A DNA stretch of 64,000 bases from Gammaproteobacteria bacterium (GTDB taxonomy: Bacteria > Pseudomonadota > Gammaproteobacteria > Pseudomonadales > Pseudohongiellaceae), in contig JAURWS010000033.1 in NCBI GenBank assembly GCA_030654835.1, forward strand, positions 1 through 64,000, written 5' to 3'. Below, in pieces: positions 27,035 to 35,875 of this stretch. The stretch's first letter is position 1; each line of letters starts with the position of its first letter. The notes under the pieces were generated by a model. That model worked only from the letters and a program-made list of their open reading frames with translations. It was not told where the DNA came from and ran no database searches. The position numbers and the translations under genes are program-made.

Positions 27035-28306
27035 ATGACGTTATTGCCATCCGCTGTACCGCGTCTGCGCCTGCTCGCTCAAATGGCGACCGCTTTTTCA
27101 CTTGGTGTTTCCGGCCTGGCTTTCGCTCAGGAGCCCATCAAGATCGCCTTCATTGATCCGCAGTCCGGGGTCTTCGCCGCGACCGGCGAGAGTGGCTACA
27201 TGGTGCTCGACTTCGCCGCCGACTATTTCTACAACGACAAGGGCGGTGTGCTCGGGGGACGCAAGTTCGAGGTCACCGCGCTCGACAACAAGAACAGCGC
27301 TGCGGAATCCCAGCTGCAATTGCGCCGGGCCATCAGCGAAGGCACCCAGATTGTGTTCTCCGGCAATGGTTCCGCCGTGGCCAGCGCACTGAGCACGGCG
27401 ATCGAGCGGCATAACCGTCGTAATCCGGAATCACAGGTGCTGTTCATCAACTACGCGGCGGTGGACCCGATCCTCACCGGTGCCGATTGCAACTTCTGGC
27501 ACTTCCGCTTCGATGCGCACGCCGACATGAAGATGGAGGCCATGACCAGCCACATCGCCAAGAACCCCGACATCACCAAGGTCTACATCATTGGTCAGGA
27601 CTATTCCTTCGGCAAGGCAGTCGGTGACGCTGCGATCAGCATGCTCGCCGCCAAGCGCCCGGACATCGAGATCGTCGGCAACGAGCTGCACCCGATCGGA
27701 CAAGTGAAGGACTTCACGCCGTACATCACCAAGATTGTGTCATCTGGCGCCAACGCCGTGATCACCGGCAACTGGGGCGCCGACATGGTGGCCTTGGGGC
27801 GCGGCATCATGGACGCGGGGCTGGAGGTGCCAATTTACACTTTCTACGCGGCATACGACGGCATCACCGCGACACTGGGCGAGGCTGGCAAGGATCAGAT
27901 TTACGTGGTGCACAACGATTTTGCCAATCCGGTGACCGCGCCACAGCGGCTTGAATTCACCGCTGCCTATAAGGCAAAGAATCCGCACAAGGATGTCACG
28001 CAGCCGCGCATCGTCAACGCGCTGATGATGCTGGCGACCGCCATCGAAAAAGCGGGCAGTGCCAAGCCCTACGACATCGCCATGGCGATGGAGGACATGC
28101 GCATCACCACGATGACCGGCGAGGAAATCTGGATGCGGCCCGACGACCATCAGGTGTTCCAGAACCTGAACATTTCCGTGCATACCAACGAGGGAATCAA
28201 TATCGACGCCGACAACTCCGGCTTCGCCCTGCGCACCGAGTTCGTGGTGCCGAGGGAAGAGACGATCACCCAGAGCAGCTGCCGCATGACGCGCCCGCAG
28301 CAGTGA
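27035..28306 (+). CDS. Branched-chain amino-acid-type ABC transporter, binding protein
   Basis: Periplasmic substrate-binding protein, 423 residues, with a signal peptide ending GLAFAQ. Type-I periplasmic binding fold: IKIAFIDPQSGVFAATGESG, IVFSGNGSAVASALSTAIER, VYIIGQDYSFGKAVGDAA. First gene of a five-gene operon with two permeases and two ATPases. Branched-chain amino acids are the default guess, but the family also handles urea, amides and aromatic compounds, so the substrate is open. A C-terminal tail after 390 is longer than usual. Confidence 0.9.
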   Translation: MTLLPSAVPRLRLLAQMATAFSLGVSGLAFAQEPIKIAFIDPQSGVFAATGESGYMVLDFAADYFYNDKGGVLGGRKFEVTALDNKNSAAESQLQLRRAISEGTQIVFSGNGSAVASALSTAIERHNRRNPESQVLFINYAAVDPILTGADCNFWHFRFDAHADMKMEAMTSHIAKNPDITKVYIIGQDYSFGKAVGDAAISMLAAKRPDIEIVGNELHPIGQVKDFTPYITKIVSSGANAVITGNWGADMVALGRGIMDAGLEVPIYTFYAAYDGITATLGEAGKDQIYVVHNDFANPVTAPQRLEFTAAYKAKNPHKDVTQPRIVNALMMLATAIEKAGSAKPYDIAMAMEDMRITTMTGEEIWMRPDDHQVFQNLNISVHTNEGINIDADNSGFALRTEFVVPREETITQSSCRMTRPQQ

Positions 28307-28334
28307 TTTTAATAGCAGCAGCGGCGCACCGAGC

Positions 28335-29285
28335 ATGTTTGAAGTCCTGATATTCGCAACGCTGAATGGCCTCGTCACCGGACTGCTGCTGTTCATGCTG
28401 GCCAGTGGCCTCACCCTCATCTTCAGCATGATGGGCGTGCTCAATTTCGCGCATGCCAGCTTTTACATGCTCGGCGCCTACTTCGCTTATTCCATCAGTC
28501 TCTACACCGGTTTCTGGCCGGCGCTGATCATTGCGCCGCTGCTGGCCGGCGTGGTCGGCGCTCTGGTGGAGCGTTACGGGCTGCGGCGGGTGCATAAGTC
28601 CGGACACGTGGCCGAGTTGGTGTTCACCTTCGGGCTGGCGTTCCTGATCGAGGAGGCCGTGCAGTTCTTCTGGGGCCGCTCGACGATGAATTACGAATCT
28701 CCCGCGCTGCTCGACTTCCCGCTGTTCACGCTGTTCGGACAGAACTTCCCGGCCTACAAAGCCTTCATGATCTTCATCTCCGTCGCCATTTTCATCGGCC
28801 TGTATTTCGTGCTGACCCGCACCCGCATCGGCATCATCATTCAGGCAGCCATCACGCATCCCAACACCGTCGCCAATCTGGGACACAACGTCCCTTTCAT
28901 CTTCATGGCGGTGTTTGGTGTCGGCTCCGGGCTGGCGGGGCTGGCCGGCGTGATTGCGGGACCGGTGCTGACAACCTTCCCCGGCATGGCCGCCGTGCTG
29001 GGCAGCATCGTGTTCGTGATCGTGGTCATCGGCGGGCTTGGTTCGCTGGCCGGTGCACTGGTGGCCTCGCTGTTGATCGGGCTGTTGCAGTCTTATGCGA
29101 TTGCTTCCGACGTCGGCATGCAGGACTTGCTCGATCTGCTGGGCGTGAGCTTCGACGCGGACCACCCGCTCAATGACATCTGGCGCCTCACGCTGCCGCA
29201 GATCGCGCCCATCATGCCCTTCCTGCTGCTGGTACTCGTGTTGATCTTCCGTCCCTCTGGATTGCTCGGGAAGCGGGAGAGTTGA
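28335..29285 (+). CDS. livH: Branched-chain amino-acid-type ABC permease LivH
   Basis: Inner-membrane permease of 316 residues with about eight helices. The LivH-type N-terminus is clear (ATLNGLVTGLLLFMLASGLTL), and the family loop reads GLAGLAGVIAGPV near 195. It is 28 bases after the binding-protein gene and its stop is three bases before livM. It pairs with LivM to form the channel. Confidence 0.9.
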   Translation: MFEVLIFATLNGLVTGLLLFMLASGLTLIFSMMGVLNFAHASFYMLGAYFAYSISLYTGFWPALIIAPLLAGVVGALVERYGLRRVHKSGHVAELVFTFGLAFLIEEAVQFFWGRSTMNYESPALLDFPLFTLFGQNFPAYKAFMIFISVAIFIGLYFVLTRTRIGIIIQAAITHPNTVANLGHNVPFIFMAVFGVGSGLAGLAGVIAGPVLTTFPGMAAVLGSIVFVIVVIGGLGSLAGALVASLLIGLLQSYAIASDVGMQDLLDLLGVSFDADHPLNDIWRLTLPQIAPIMPFLLLVLVLIFRPSGLLGKRES

Positions 29286-29287
29286 GC

Positions 29288-30526
29288 ATGGGCAGACTGG
29301 CCATATGGATTGTGTTTGGCGTGGTGCTGCTGGTATTGCCACAAATCTTCGATTCCGTGCTGTCGCTGTCGATCTTCACGCAGATGACCATCGCCATCGT
29401 CTTCGCGCTCAGCTACAACATGCTGCTGGGCCAGGGCGGCATGCTCTCCTTCGGCCACGCGGTGTATTTCGGGCTCGGCGGATTCCTCGCCGTACATGCC
29501 ATGATGATGATCGAGTTCGAGACGCTGAGTTTTTCCATTACGCTGATTCCGCTGGTCGGCGGTGTGTTCGGACTGCTCGCGGCGCTGTTCATCGGCAGCT
29601 TCTCCACGCACAAGGCAGGCACGGTGTTCGCGATGATCTCGCTGGGCATCGGCGAGCTGGTGGCGGCTTCGTCGCTGATTCTGGTGTCCTTCTTCGGCGG
29701 CGAGGCGGGTGTCAGCGGCGACCGCACCTACGGCCCACCCTTCTTCGGCATCGATTTCGCGCAGGACGATCATGTTTACTACCTCGCGGCCGCGTGGATG
29801 TTTTTATCCGTGCTGTGCATGTATCTGTTCACCCAGACCCCGGCAGGCCGCATGGCCAATGCGGTGCGCGATAATCCCGAGCGTGCCGAATTCATCGGCT
29901 ATAGTGCGCGGCGCGTGCGCTTCATCTCCTTCGCCATGGCCGGTTTCTTCGCGGGCATCGCCGGAGGCATCTTCGCGGTGAACTACGAAATTCTGACTGA
30001 AGAAAATCTCAACGCGGCGACGTCCGGCCGCGTACTGCTGATGGCCTACATCGGCGGTCTAGGCTTCTTCATCGGCCCGATCGTCGGCGCCGTGGTGCTG
30101 ACGCTGATCAATTCGCTGCTGAGCAATTACACCGATCTGTGGATGCTGTATCTGGGCATTCTCTTCCTGCTGACCGTGATGTTCCTGCCCCGTGGTCTCA
30201 CCGGCTTGCTGATGATGCACCGGGTGGCGTGGCAACTCGGACACATGCGACTGTTGCTGTTGCCCTACACGCTCACCGCGATTCCCGGAGCGGTGTTCGT
30301 GCTGGGCACGATCGCGATGATAGAAATGAGCCATGCAGAAGAAACGGAGTTTGTGTACATGGGCCTGGCATTGTCGCCCGAGGGTTACGGCAGCTGGGCG
30401 CTGCTGTTGGGCGTGACGGCAGTGGCGTTCTTCTTCCTGCGCCGCACGCTGCCGCGACTGCGCGAGGCGTGGTCTCAGGCCAACACATTGCCGCGTCTGC
30501 AGAGGCATGAGGACGGTCACTTATGA
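29288..30526 (+). CDS. livM: Branched-chain amino-acid-type ABC permease LivM, extended C-terminus
   Basis: Second channel subunit, 412 residues from ATG 29288 (GGGAGAG lies upstream; an earlier TTG at 29282 is possible). The LivM core is present: LSYNMLLGQGGMLSFGHAVYFGLGG near 40-65 and IAGGIFAVNYEILTEENLN near 220-240. After the usual end of LivM (around residue 310) there are about 100 more residues with two extra hydrophobic stretches (LLLLPYTLTAIPGAVFVLGTIAM, WALLLGVTAVAFFFL). The extension is unusual for LivM. The gene overlaps livG by four bases (ATGA). Confidence 0.9.
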   Translation: MGRLAIWIVFGVVLLVLPQIFDSVLSLSIFTQMTIAIVFALSYNMLLGQGGMLSFGHAVYFGLGGFLAVHAMMMIEFETLSFSITLIPLVGGVFGLLAALFIGSFSTHKAGTVFAMISLGIGELVAASSLILVSFFGGEAGVSGDRTYGPPFFGIDFAQDDHVYYLAAAWMFLSVLCMYLFTQTPAGRMANAVRDNPERAEFIGYSARRVRFISFAMAGFFAGIAGGIFAVNYEILTEENLNAATSGRVLLMAYIGGLGFFIGPIVGAVVLTLINSLLSNYTDLWMLYLGILFLLTVMFLPRGLTGLLMMHRVAWQLGHMRLLLLPYTLTAIPGAVFVLGTIAMIEMSHAEETEFVYMGLALSPEGYGSWALLLGVTAVAFFFLRRTLPRLREAWSQANTLPRLQRHEDGHL

Positions 30527-31272
30527 GTCTGCTGCAACTGCAAAATGTCTGCAAAAGCTTCGGGCCGACGCAGATCATCCGCGACGTCTCGCTCAACATC
30601 GAGCAGGGCGAGAAGCACGCCATCATCGGGCCCAACGGCGCGGGCAAGTCCACGCTGTTTCACCTGATCAGCGGACGCTACAAACTGTCGTCCGGTGGCA
30701 TCCTCTTCAAGGGCGCGCCCATTCACAATCTCGAGCCCTTCGAGATCACGCGCCGGGGGCTGGCGCGCAGCTTTCAGGTTACCAATATTTTCCCACTGCT
30801 CAGTGTATTCGAGAACGTTCGATGCGCGCTGCTATGGTCGATGGGATACAAGTATTCCTTCTGGCACTTTCTCAGCCGGCAGACGGCACTCAATGAGCGA
30901 GCCGAGGCTCTGCTGGAGGAGATCGGTCTGTTTGATCGCCGCAATCTCCCCGCTGGCGAACTGGCCTATGCCGAGCAGCGTGCGCTGGAGCTTGGCATCG
31001 CCATCGCCAGCGGTGCCGAGATGATACTGCTGGACGAGCCGGTGGCCGGCATGAGTCACAGCGAGGCGAAAAGCGCCGTGGCACTGATTCGCAAGGTCAC
31101 CGAGGGACGTACGCTGGTGATGGTGGAGCACGACATGAACATCGTCTTCGACGTGGCCGACCGCATCACCGTGCTGGTGTACGGCGAGGTGATCGCCTCC
31201 GACGTGCCGGAGAAGATTCGCGGCAATCCGCGCGTGCAGGAAGCCTATCTGGGGGAGACGCCGCATGCTTGA
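30523..31272 (+). CDS. livG: Branched-chain amino-acid-type ABC ATPase LivG
   Basis: ATP-binding subunit, 249 residues. Walker A GPNGAGKST at 38-46, Walker B MILLDEPVAG near 164-173, and a signature region AYAEQRALELGIA near 146-158, matching the LivG pattern in which LSGGQ is replaced by a degenerate Y.EQR form. It overlaps livM by four bases and livF by eight. Confidence 0.92.
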   Translation: MSLLQLQNVCKSFGPTQIIRDVSLNIEQGEKHAIIGPNGAGKSTLFHLISGRYKLSSGGILFKGAPIHNLEPFEITRRGLARSFQVTNIFPLLSVFENVRCALLWSMGYKYSFWHFLSRQTALNERAEALLEEIGLFDRRNLPAGELAYAEQRALELGIAIASGAEMILLDEPVAGMSHSEAKSAVALIRKVTEGRTLVMVEHDMNIVFDVADRITVLVYGEVIASDVPEKIRGNPRVQEAYLGETPHA

Positions 31273-31972
31273 AGTCGCGGATCTCAACGCCTGGTATGGC
31301 AAGAGCCACATCCTGCGTGGCGTCAATTTTCGCGTCGGCGCCGGAGAGATTGTCAGCCTGCTCGGCCGCAACGGCGTGGGACGCTCCACCACCGTCAAGA
31401 CCATCATGGGCGAGGTGGAGCCCAAGGGGTCCATCCTGTTCAAGGGCAAGCAGATTGCTGGCAAGAAGAGCTACGAAATTGCGCAACTGGGTATCGGCTG
31501 CGTGCCCGAGAATCGCGATATTTTTCCCGGCCTCACCGTGCGACAGAACCTGCTGCTGGGCATGAAGAGCCGCAAGGGCACCTCTGGAAGAGAGTCACGC
31601 TGGACCATGGACGAGATGTTCGGCATGTTCCCCAATCTTGGCGTGCGCGCAGATGTTGCTGGCGGCGCACTCAGTGGCGGCGAGCAGCAGATGTTGTGCA
31701 TGTGCCGCACTTTGATGGGCGACCCCGAGCTGATCATGATCGACGAACCCACCGAGGGCCTCGCTCCCAAGGTCGTCGAGCAGGTCGGCCTGCTGCTGCA
31801 GGAGATCGCCAGCCGTGGCGTCTCCATTCTGTTGGTGGAGCAGAAGCTCACCATCGCGCTGCGCATCTCACAGCGCCTCTACGTCATGGGCCATGGCCAG
31901 ATCGTCTACGAAGGCACCCCTGCCAGCCTGATGCACGCCGACGCTGTCCGCCGGGAGTGGCTGGAGGTGTGA
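31265..31972 (+). CDS. livF: Branched-chain amino-acid-type ABC ATPase LivF, Walker A Lys to Arg
   Basis: Second ATPase, 235 residues. Signature LSGGEQQMLCMCRTLMG near 138-154 and Walker B LIMIDEPTEGLAP near 160-172 are normal. The Walker A reads GRNGVGRSTT (36-45), with arginine where the catalytic lysine normally stands. Codon CGC is clear in the sequence. I recall such arginine forms in some LivF-type ATPases, so a functional protein paired with LivG is still likely. It is the last gene of the operon. Confidence 0.9.
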   Translation: MLEVADLNAWYGKSHILRGVNFRVGAGEIVSLLGRNGVGRSTTVKTIMGEVEPKGSILFKGKQIAGKKSYEIAQLGIGCVPENRDIFPGLTVRQNLLLGMKSRKGTSGRESRWTMDEMFGMFPNLGVRADVAGGALSGGEQQMLCMCRTLMGDPELIMIDEPTEGLAPKVVEQVGLLLQEIASRGVSILLVEQKLTIALRISQRLYVMGHGQIVYEGTPASLMHADAVRREWLEV

Positions 31973-32037
31973 AGAACATTTCTAACTTTCCCGCATTTCA
32001 AATACGCGAAAGTTATAAATTGCTTGCCATTGAAGAT

Positions 32038-32250
32038 ATGTGGTCAGTGCTCGATCTGACGGCGAAGGACAAGAACACCGGGACCATCGAGCGGATTGCA
32101 CGAGCTGTCCGAGCCCTGTCTTCAGACCCTGAGAAGGACACCCGCCTGTTGCTGCAACGACTGAAGATGGTTATCGACGCCATCGAAGTTCTTGCGCCAT
32201 GCCGCCACAGTGCTACTGCACAGATCCTGAACGATGTCACGTCTTTGTAA
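32038..32250 (+). CDS. Small hypothetical protein (70 aa)
   Basis: Possible 70-residue helical protein (MWSVLDLTAKDKNTGTIERI at the start; charged, no signal). A GTG at 31969 could extend it to 93 residues and would overlap the end of livF. No ribosome site is clear. The 3' end overlaps the end of the zeta-like toxin gene by 14 bases on the opposite strand. Composition is AT-richer than livF, like the zeta-like module. It may be a remnant or a real small protein. Confidence 0.35.
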   Translation: MWSVLDLTAKDKNTGTIERIARAVRALSSDPEKDTRLLLQRLKMVIDAIEVLAPCRHSATAQILNDVTSL

Positions 32251-33025
32251 GGTAATAACGATAAAACCAGTCGGGAACATCCTGGGCATTAATTTTATCC
32301 CAACTCTTTTTCTCTTGAATGACTTTGAAGTGAGCAAATGGCTCAAGTCCTTGCTTTGCTCCATTCACTGAATTATCAAAAAAATAGGCCTGATATGCTA
32401 ACTCGGCAGCATCAAACAACAGGTCCATTGACCGCTGATATCTTCCTCTGATTTTTTCCTCAGGAACATCATGGCCTCCCTGCTTTATGCGCACTTCCTT
32501 TATTCTGGCAATATTGATTTCTGGACTCTTTGTGGCAATAAAGTACAGGTAAATTCTGTAACCTTGGTCTCTGGCACGCGCCATGAAATCAAGCTTGGAT
32601 TCATGTGAAAAAACTGTTTCAAAAGATATTTTGCGCTCTAAAACCAAAAGCCTTTCACGTATCACAGCAGCCAGAATCTGAGCCAGATTTTCATGCCATA
32701 GTTTGGCCTTCAGTCTGAATTCACCAGCCTGGTTCAGGCTGAAACTCTTTCGAAATTCTACTTCCGGGAACGTAACATCACTGATCAGCCCGGTGGCGAG
32801 CGCCATATCGATGAAATCGCTTCGAGAAAAAGGAGGAAGCTGGTACGAGGAAAAACAGAAATTATCTGAACGCAGTGCCGCAGCAATATCGTCTGCGTTG
32901 ATATAGATGCCGAAATCGATGGTTCTTTCGCCAACCTTTTTTTGTCGTATCGAATCAATTACGGTACTTTTTCCTGAACCGTTAGGGCCAGCGAAAACTC
33001 GTAATCTTTTATTGAAACTAGCCAC
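32237..33025 (-). CDS. Zeta-toxin-like P-loop kinase
   Basis: 262 residues. P-loop GPNGSGKST at 13-21 close to the N-terminus, then YINADDIAAAL, LERKISFETVFSHESKLDFM and GGHDVPEEKIRGRYQRSMDLL. This arrangement is typical of chromosomal zeta-toxin-like proteins, which in studied cases phosphorylate UDP-N-acetylglucosamine or other targets; the substrate here is unknown. The 5' end overlaps the upstream small gene by eight bases, so the two are cotranslated. The module is clearly AT-richer than the surrounding genes, which suggests recent transfer. Confidence 0.85.
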   Translation of the reverse strand: MASFNKRLRVFAGPNGSGKSTVIDSIRQKKVGERTIDFGIYINADDIAAALRSDNFCFSSYQLPPFSRSDFIDMALATGLISDVTFPEVEFRKSFSLNQAGEFRLKAKLWHENLAQILAAVIRERLLVLERKISFETVFSHESKLDFMARARDQGYRIYLYFIATKSPEINIARIKEVRIKQGGHDVPEEKIRGRYQRSMDLLFDAAELAYQAYFFDNSVNGAKQGLEPFAHFKVIQEKKSWDKINAQDVPDWFYRYYLTKT

Positions 33026-33257
33026 AGGTCAGCCGGTTTATTTTTTGCTCCATTTCTTTGGCGGAAACCTTCGGAAGCTGTTGCAGCTTCTCCGTATGCC
33101 CGTCCTTGTAGCGTCTCACTACCCAATCACCTTCTACCTCGACCAACGATCCCGCTGTTTCCATAGCTCTTTCTGATGCCTGCTTAATGCCTTTACTCAC
33201 GGCACGCTTCATCACGGCTTTGGTCAAATATTCGGTTTCCTGATGTTTCTTGCTCAT
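33018..33257 (-). CDS. Small partner of zeta-like toxin (putative antitoxin)
   Basis: 79-residue charged protein (SKKHQETEYLTKAVMKRAVS, then VEVEGDWVVRRYKDG). It lies immediately upstream of the zeta-like gene with an eight-base overlap, the normal order for an antitoxin. No similarity to the classical epsilon antitoxin was recognised. The antitoxin role is inferred from position, size and overlap only. Confidence 0.6.
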   Translation of the reverse strand: MSKKHQETEYLTKAVMKRAVSKGIKQASERAMETAGSLVEVEGDWVVRRYKDGHTEKLQQLPKVSAKEMEQKINRLTCG

Positions 33258-33463
33258 CGCAGACTGCCCAATTCAAGAACATTAAAATGCATGCGCGCTT
33301 TTCTCGACTATGCTGATAAGGATAGCACAGACCTTCGAGCACAGCGTAGCTTCAACAATGGCGAACTAGATCCTGGCATCAATGGCCAGTCACTGCAGGT
33401 GATGGACCCTGCCACTGAGCAAGGAAGGGCTCACGATCTAAGTTGATCTGAAAAGCACGCCCT

Positions 33464-33502
33464 CCAGCATTCTCTCCCGGAACGACTCGGAGAGAATGCT
33501 GG
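33464..33502. repeat. Perfect 14-base inverted repeat
   Basis: Arms CCAGCATTCTCTCC (33464-33477) and GGAGAGAATGCTGG (33489-33502) around an 11-base loop. No T-run follows on either strand, so a simple intrinsic terminator is not supported. It lies about 30 bases before the -10-like TACAAT, so an operator or mRNA hairpin is possible. Confidence 0.8.
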
Positions 33503-33530
33503 GAGCATCAACCTTCGTTCTGACTTTCTT

Positions 33531-33539
33531 TGCTACAAT
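33531..33539 (+). promoter_or_regulatory. Extended -10 promoter candidate for nuclease gene
   Basis: TGCTACAAT is a good extended -10 element (TGN plus TACAAT). No clear -35 box is found 16-18 bases upstream. A start near 33546 would leave about 29 bases of leader before ATG 33575. Confidence 0.4.
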
Positions 33540-33574
33540 CGCGTCCGTCGTATCACCCAGGATCTGAAACCCCG

Positions 33575-34639
33575 ATGATGTTATCCGTTCGAAAACTGGC
33601 CCTGCTGGGGCTGCTTCTGCTCGGCCAATGCGGCCTCGTCAACATGGCCCACGCCTGGGATGCCACCGGGCATCGACTGAGCGCTTACCTGAGCTGGGAC
33701 ATCCTGCCGCAGGAAACCCGCACCGAGTTGCAACGTCTGCTGGAGCAACATCCCCGTTATCAGGAAGACTTTCTGGAGCAGATGCCAGCCAATGTGCTGG
33801 TGGCAAGCGATGCGGAGAAGGCACGCTGGGCACTGGGACAGGCAGCGATCTGGCCAGACATGGCAAGAGGCCTCAGTGGCGACGCGCTGATTCGCTATAA
33901 CCGCCCCAACTGGCACTGGATCGATGGTGCGTGGATCAGGGGCGGTGGCAGACAGGGCAACGTCTACGTCGGCGTCCCCTCGCTGGCACCGGTATACGGA
34001 GTGACGGCCGGGTCGATCAAGCACGAGAATGACGCCACCAACGTCGTCCTGGCCCTGGACTACAATCTCTCGGTGCTGCGCGCCGCTGACAGCCCGGACG
34101 CCCAGAAAGCCGTGGCACTGTGCTGGGTGCTGCACCTGCTGGGCGATGTCCATCAACCTCTGCATACCGGCGCCTTGATCTCCACCGAATTGTTTCCCCT
34201 TGGCGATCAGGGCGGCAACGGCATTCCCACCCTCGGCGGCTCGCTGCATTCCACCTGGGATGACGCCCTGCACTACCTGCCCTTCGACGGCACACTGCAG
34301 CGCATGGTCGTGACAGCTCAGCAGACCGATGCGCAGGGGCTCGATATGGATTCCTCGGCCTGGCTGCAGGAAAGCCGCAAGGTGCTCCTCGAATTCGTCT
34401 ATCCGGATGAAGTCAAGGCCCGCGTACTGCGCAGCGAGCGCCGCAACACGCCTCTTGAGAGCGTCGCGCTGGACGAAGACTACATCAGCCGCATGCAGGC
34501 CATCGCGGAGGATCGTGTGACACAGGCGGGCATGCGCCTGACACGTCTCATGACGGAGCTCTACCCGGCGCCCGAACCGGCAGCCGAGCAGTTTCTGGAA
34601 TTGCCAGCTGACCGCACCCCCTCCGCTCCGATCAATTGA
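33575..34639 (+). CDS. S1/P1-type nuclease
   Basis: Secreted zinc-dependent single-strand nuclease, 354 residues. After a signal peptide (KLALLGLLLLGQCGLVNMAHA) the mature protein begins with W28-D-A-T-G-H33. The N-terminal tryptophan and the histidine are ligands in this family. Further zinc-site motifs are NRPNWHWIDG near 107, HLLGDVHQPLHTG near 186 and SLHSTWDDALHY near 223. ATG 33575 and ATG 33578 are both possible starts. Likely acts in the periplasm or outside the cell in nucleic acid scavenging. Confidence 0.93.
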   Translation: MMLSVRKLALLGLLLLGQCGLVNMAHAWDATGHRLSAYLSWDILPQETRTELQRLLEQHPRYQEDFLEQMPANVLVASDAEKARWALGQAAIWPDMARGLSGDALIRYNRPNWHWIDGAWIRGGGRQGNVYVGVPSLAPVYGVTAGSIKHENDATNVVLALDYNLSVLRAADSPDAQKAVALCWVLHLLGDVHQPLHTGALISTELFPLGDQGGNGIPTLGGSLHSTWDDALHYLPFDGTLQRMVVTAQQTDAQGLDMDSSAWLQESRKVLLEFVYPDEVKARVLRSERRNTPLESVALDEDYISRMQAIAEDRVTQAGMRLTRLMTELYPAPEPAAEQFLELPADRTPSAPIN

Positions 34640-34781
34640 TTCCTTTTATGATGAGCTCTCCACGGTTGTCGCGGAGAGCGATTTCGCTGACAATGGCGCC
34701 TGCACGTTTTCCTCCGCCAACGCACCGGCGACAACTTCTTGTCACGCTGCGACCAGACTGCAAACTGACTGAATCAAAACC

Positions 34782-35804
34782 ATGAGCAATAGCGTTTCTT
34801 CTGCACATACAACCGCCCGCATCGCCAATCATGAGACTCCCGCCCTCGCGCGTTTCCGACGCATGGCGTGGATCACCCTCGCCGCCTTGTATTTCCTCAT
34901 CATGGTGGGCGCCAGCGTGCGCGCCTCGGGCGCGGGCATGGGCTGTCCGGACTGGCCGACGTGTTTCGGCAGCTGGATTCCGCCCACCAGCGTGGAGCAG
35001 CTGCCTGCGAATTATCAGGAAATCTATGCCGATCTCGGCTATGCGGAAACCGAATTCAACGTCGTCAAGACCTGGACCGAATACCTGAACCGCCTTACGG
35101 GCGTCACCATCGGCTTCCTGATTCTGCTGACCGCCATCTACTCCTGGTCTCTGCGCAGCTACGACAAGGCGATCACCATCGCGGCGGTGGCGGCCTTCTT
35201 CATGGTGGGATTCCAAGGTTGGCTCGGAGCCCAGGTGGTAGCCTCCAATCTGCAGCCGGGCATCATTACCCTGCACATGCTGATGGCGCTCGCCATCGTG
35301 GGCGCGCTGCTATTCGGGCTGGCGCGAGCACGCCGGGGCCTGATGATGGCGGAGTCAGTGCAGGGGATCGACCCGCGCTTCAACAAGTGGCTGCATATCG
35401 TGCTCGTGCTGACGGTGTTGCAGGTCACGATGGGAACTCAGGTGCGGGAGATGGTGGATTATCTGAATCACGTGCAGGGCGAGGAACGTTCCGCGTGGGT
35501 GGATGCACTGCCCTGGTTCTTCTATGTGCACCGCAGCTTCTCAGCGGTGGTGTTGTTCTCGAATATCTGGCTGGCCTCGCTGTTGGTGCGCTCACTGGGC
35601 TTGCAGCACACGCTGACGCGCTTCACGCTGGCGATGCTCGGCGTCATCGGACTGTCCATCGTCTCCGGCGCCACGCTGGGGCATCTGGGAATGCCCGCGT
35701 TTGTGCAGCCACTGCATCTGGTAGGAGCCTCACTGCTGTTCGGTCTGCAGTTCCTGATCTGGATCAGCTACCGCCACGCCCGCGAAACTGCGCCTGCTCT
35801 TTGA
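34782..35804 (+). CDS. ctaA: Heme A synthase (CtaA/Cox15)
   Basis: Inner-membrane enzyme that oxidises heme O to heme A for aa3-type cytochrome oxidases. 340 residues with eight predicted helices. The family start is clear (LYFLIMVGASVRASGAGMGC, near 33-52, then PDWPTCFGSWIPPT). The heme-ligand histidines sit in helix segments (ITLHMLMALAIVG, FFYVHRSFSAVVLF, HLGMPAFVQPLHLVGASLLFG). It implies aerobic respiration with an a-type oxidase. It stands alone in the window; a cta operon is not visible. Confidence 0.93.
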   Translation: MSNSVSSAHTTARIANHETPALARFRRMAWITLAALYFLIMVGASVRASGAGMGCPDWPTCFGSWIPPTSVEQLPANYQEIYADLGYAETEFNVVKTWTEYLNRLTGVTIGFLILLTAIYSWSLRSYDKAITIAAVAAFFMVGFQGWLGAQVVASNLQPGIITLHMLMALAIVGALLFGLARARRGLMMAESVQGIDPRFNKWLHIVLVLTVLQVTMGTQVREMVDYLNHVQGEERSAWVDALPWFFYVHRSFSAVVLFSNIWLASLLVRSLGLQHTLTRFTLAMLGVIGLSIVSGATLGHLGMPAFVQPLHLVGASLLFGLQFLIWISYRHARETAPAL

Positions 35805-35813
35805 GAAGTCTGC

Positions 35814-35844
35814 TGTGGGAGCCTGCCCGCAGGCGATCTCCCAC
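35814..35844. repeat. REP-like unit (type A)
   Basis: TGTGGGAGCCTGCCCGCAGG followed by CGAT and then an inverted CTCCCAC. It lies 10 bases after the ctaA stop and before the end of the convergent hslO gene, so it could act as a bidirectional terminator or decay barrier. Confidence 0.85.
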
Positions 35845-35875
35845 TCAACTCAGCGGCGCTGAATCCGTTTCCCGT

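Larger units (their letters stand above)
33258..33574. other. Intergenic region with strong inverted repeat
   Basis: 317 bases between the zeta-like module and the S1/P1 nuclease gene. Small frames exist (for example 33288-33446) but lack ribosome sites and recognisable content. It contains the hairpin at 33464-33502 and an extended -10-like sequence, TGCTACAAT, at 33531-33539. Confidence 0.5.

Noticed and set aside
33288-33446. Small frame in the gap before the nuclease gene
   Set aside because: No ribosome site, low-quality composition and no recognisable motif.
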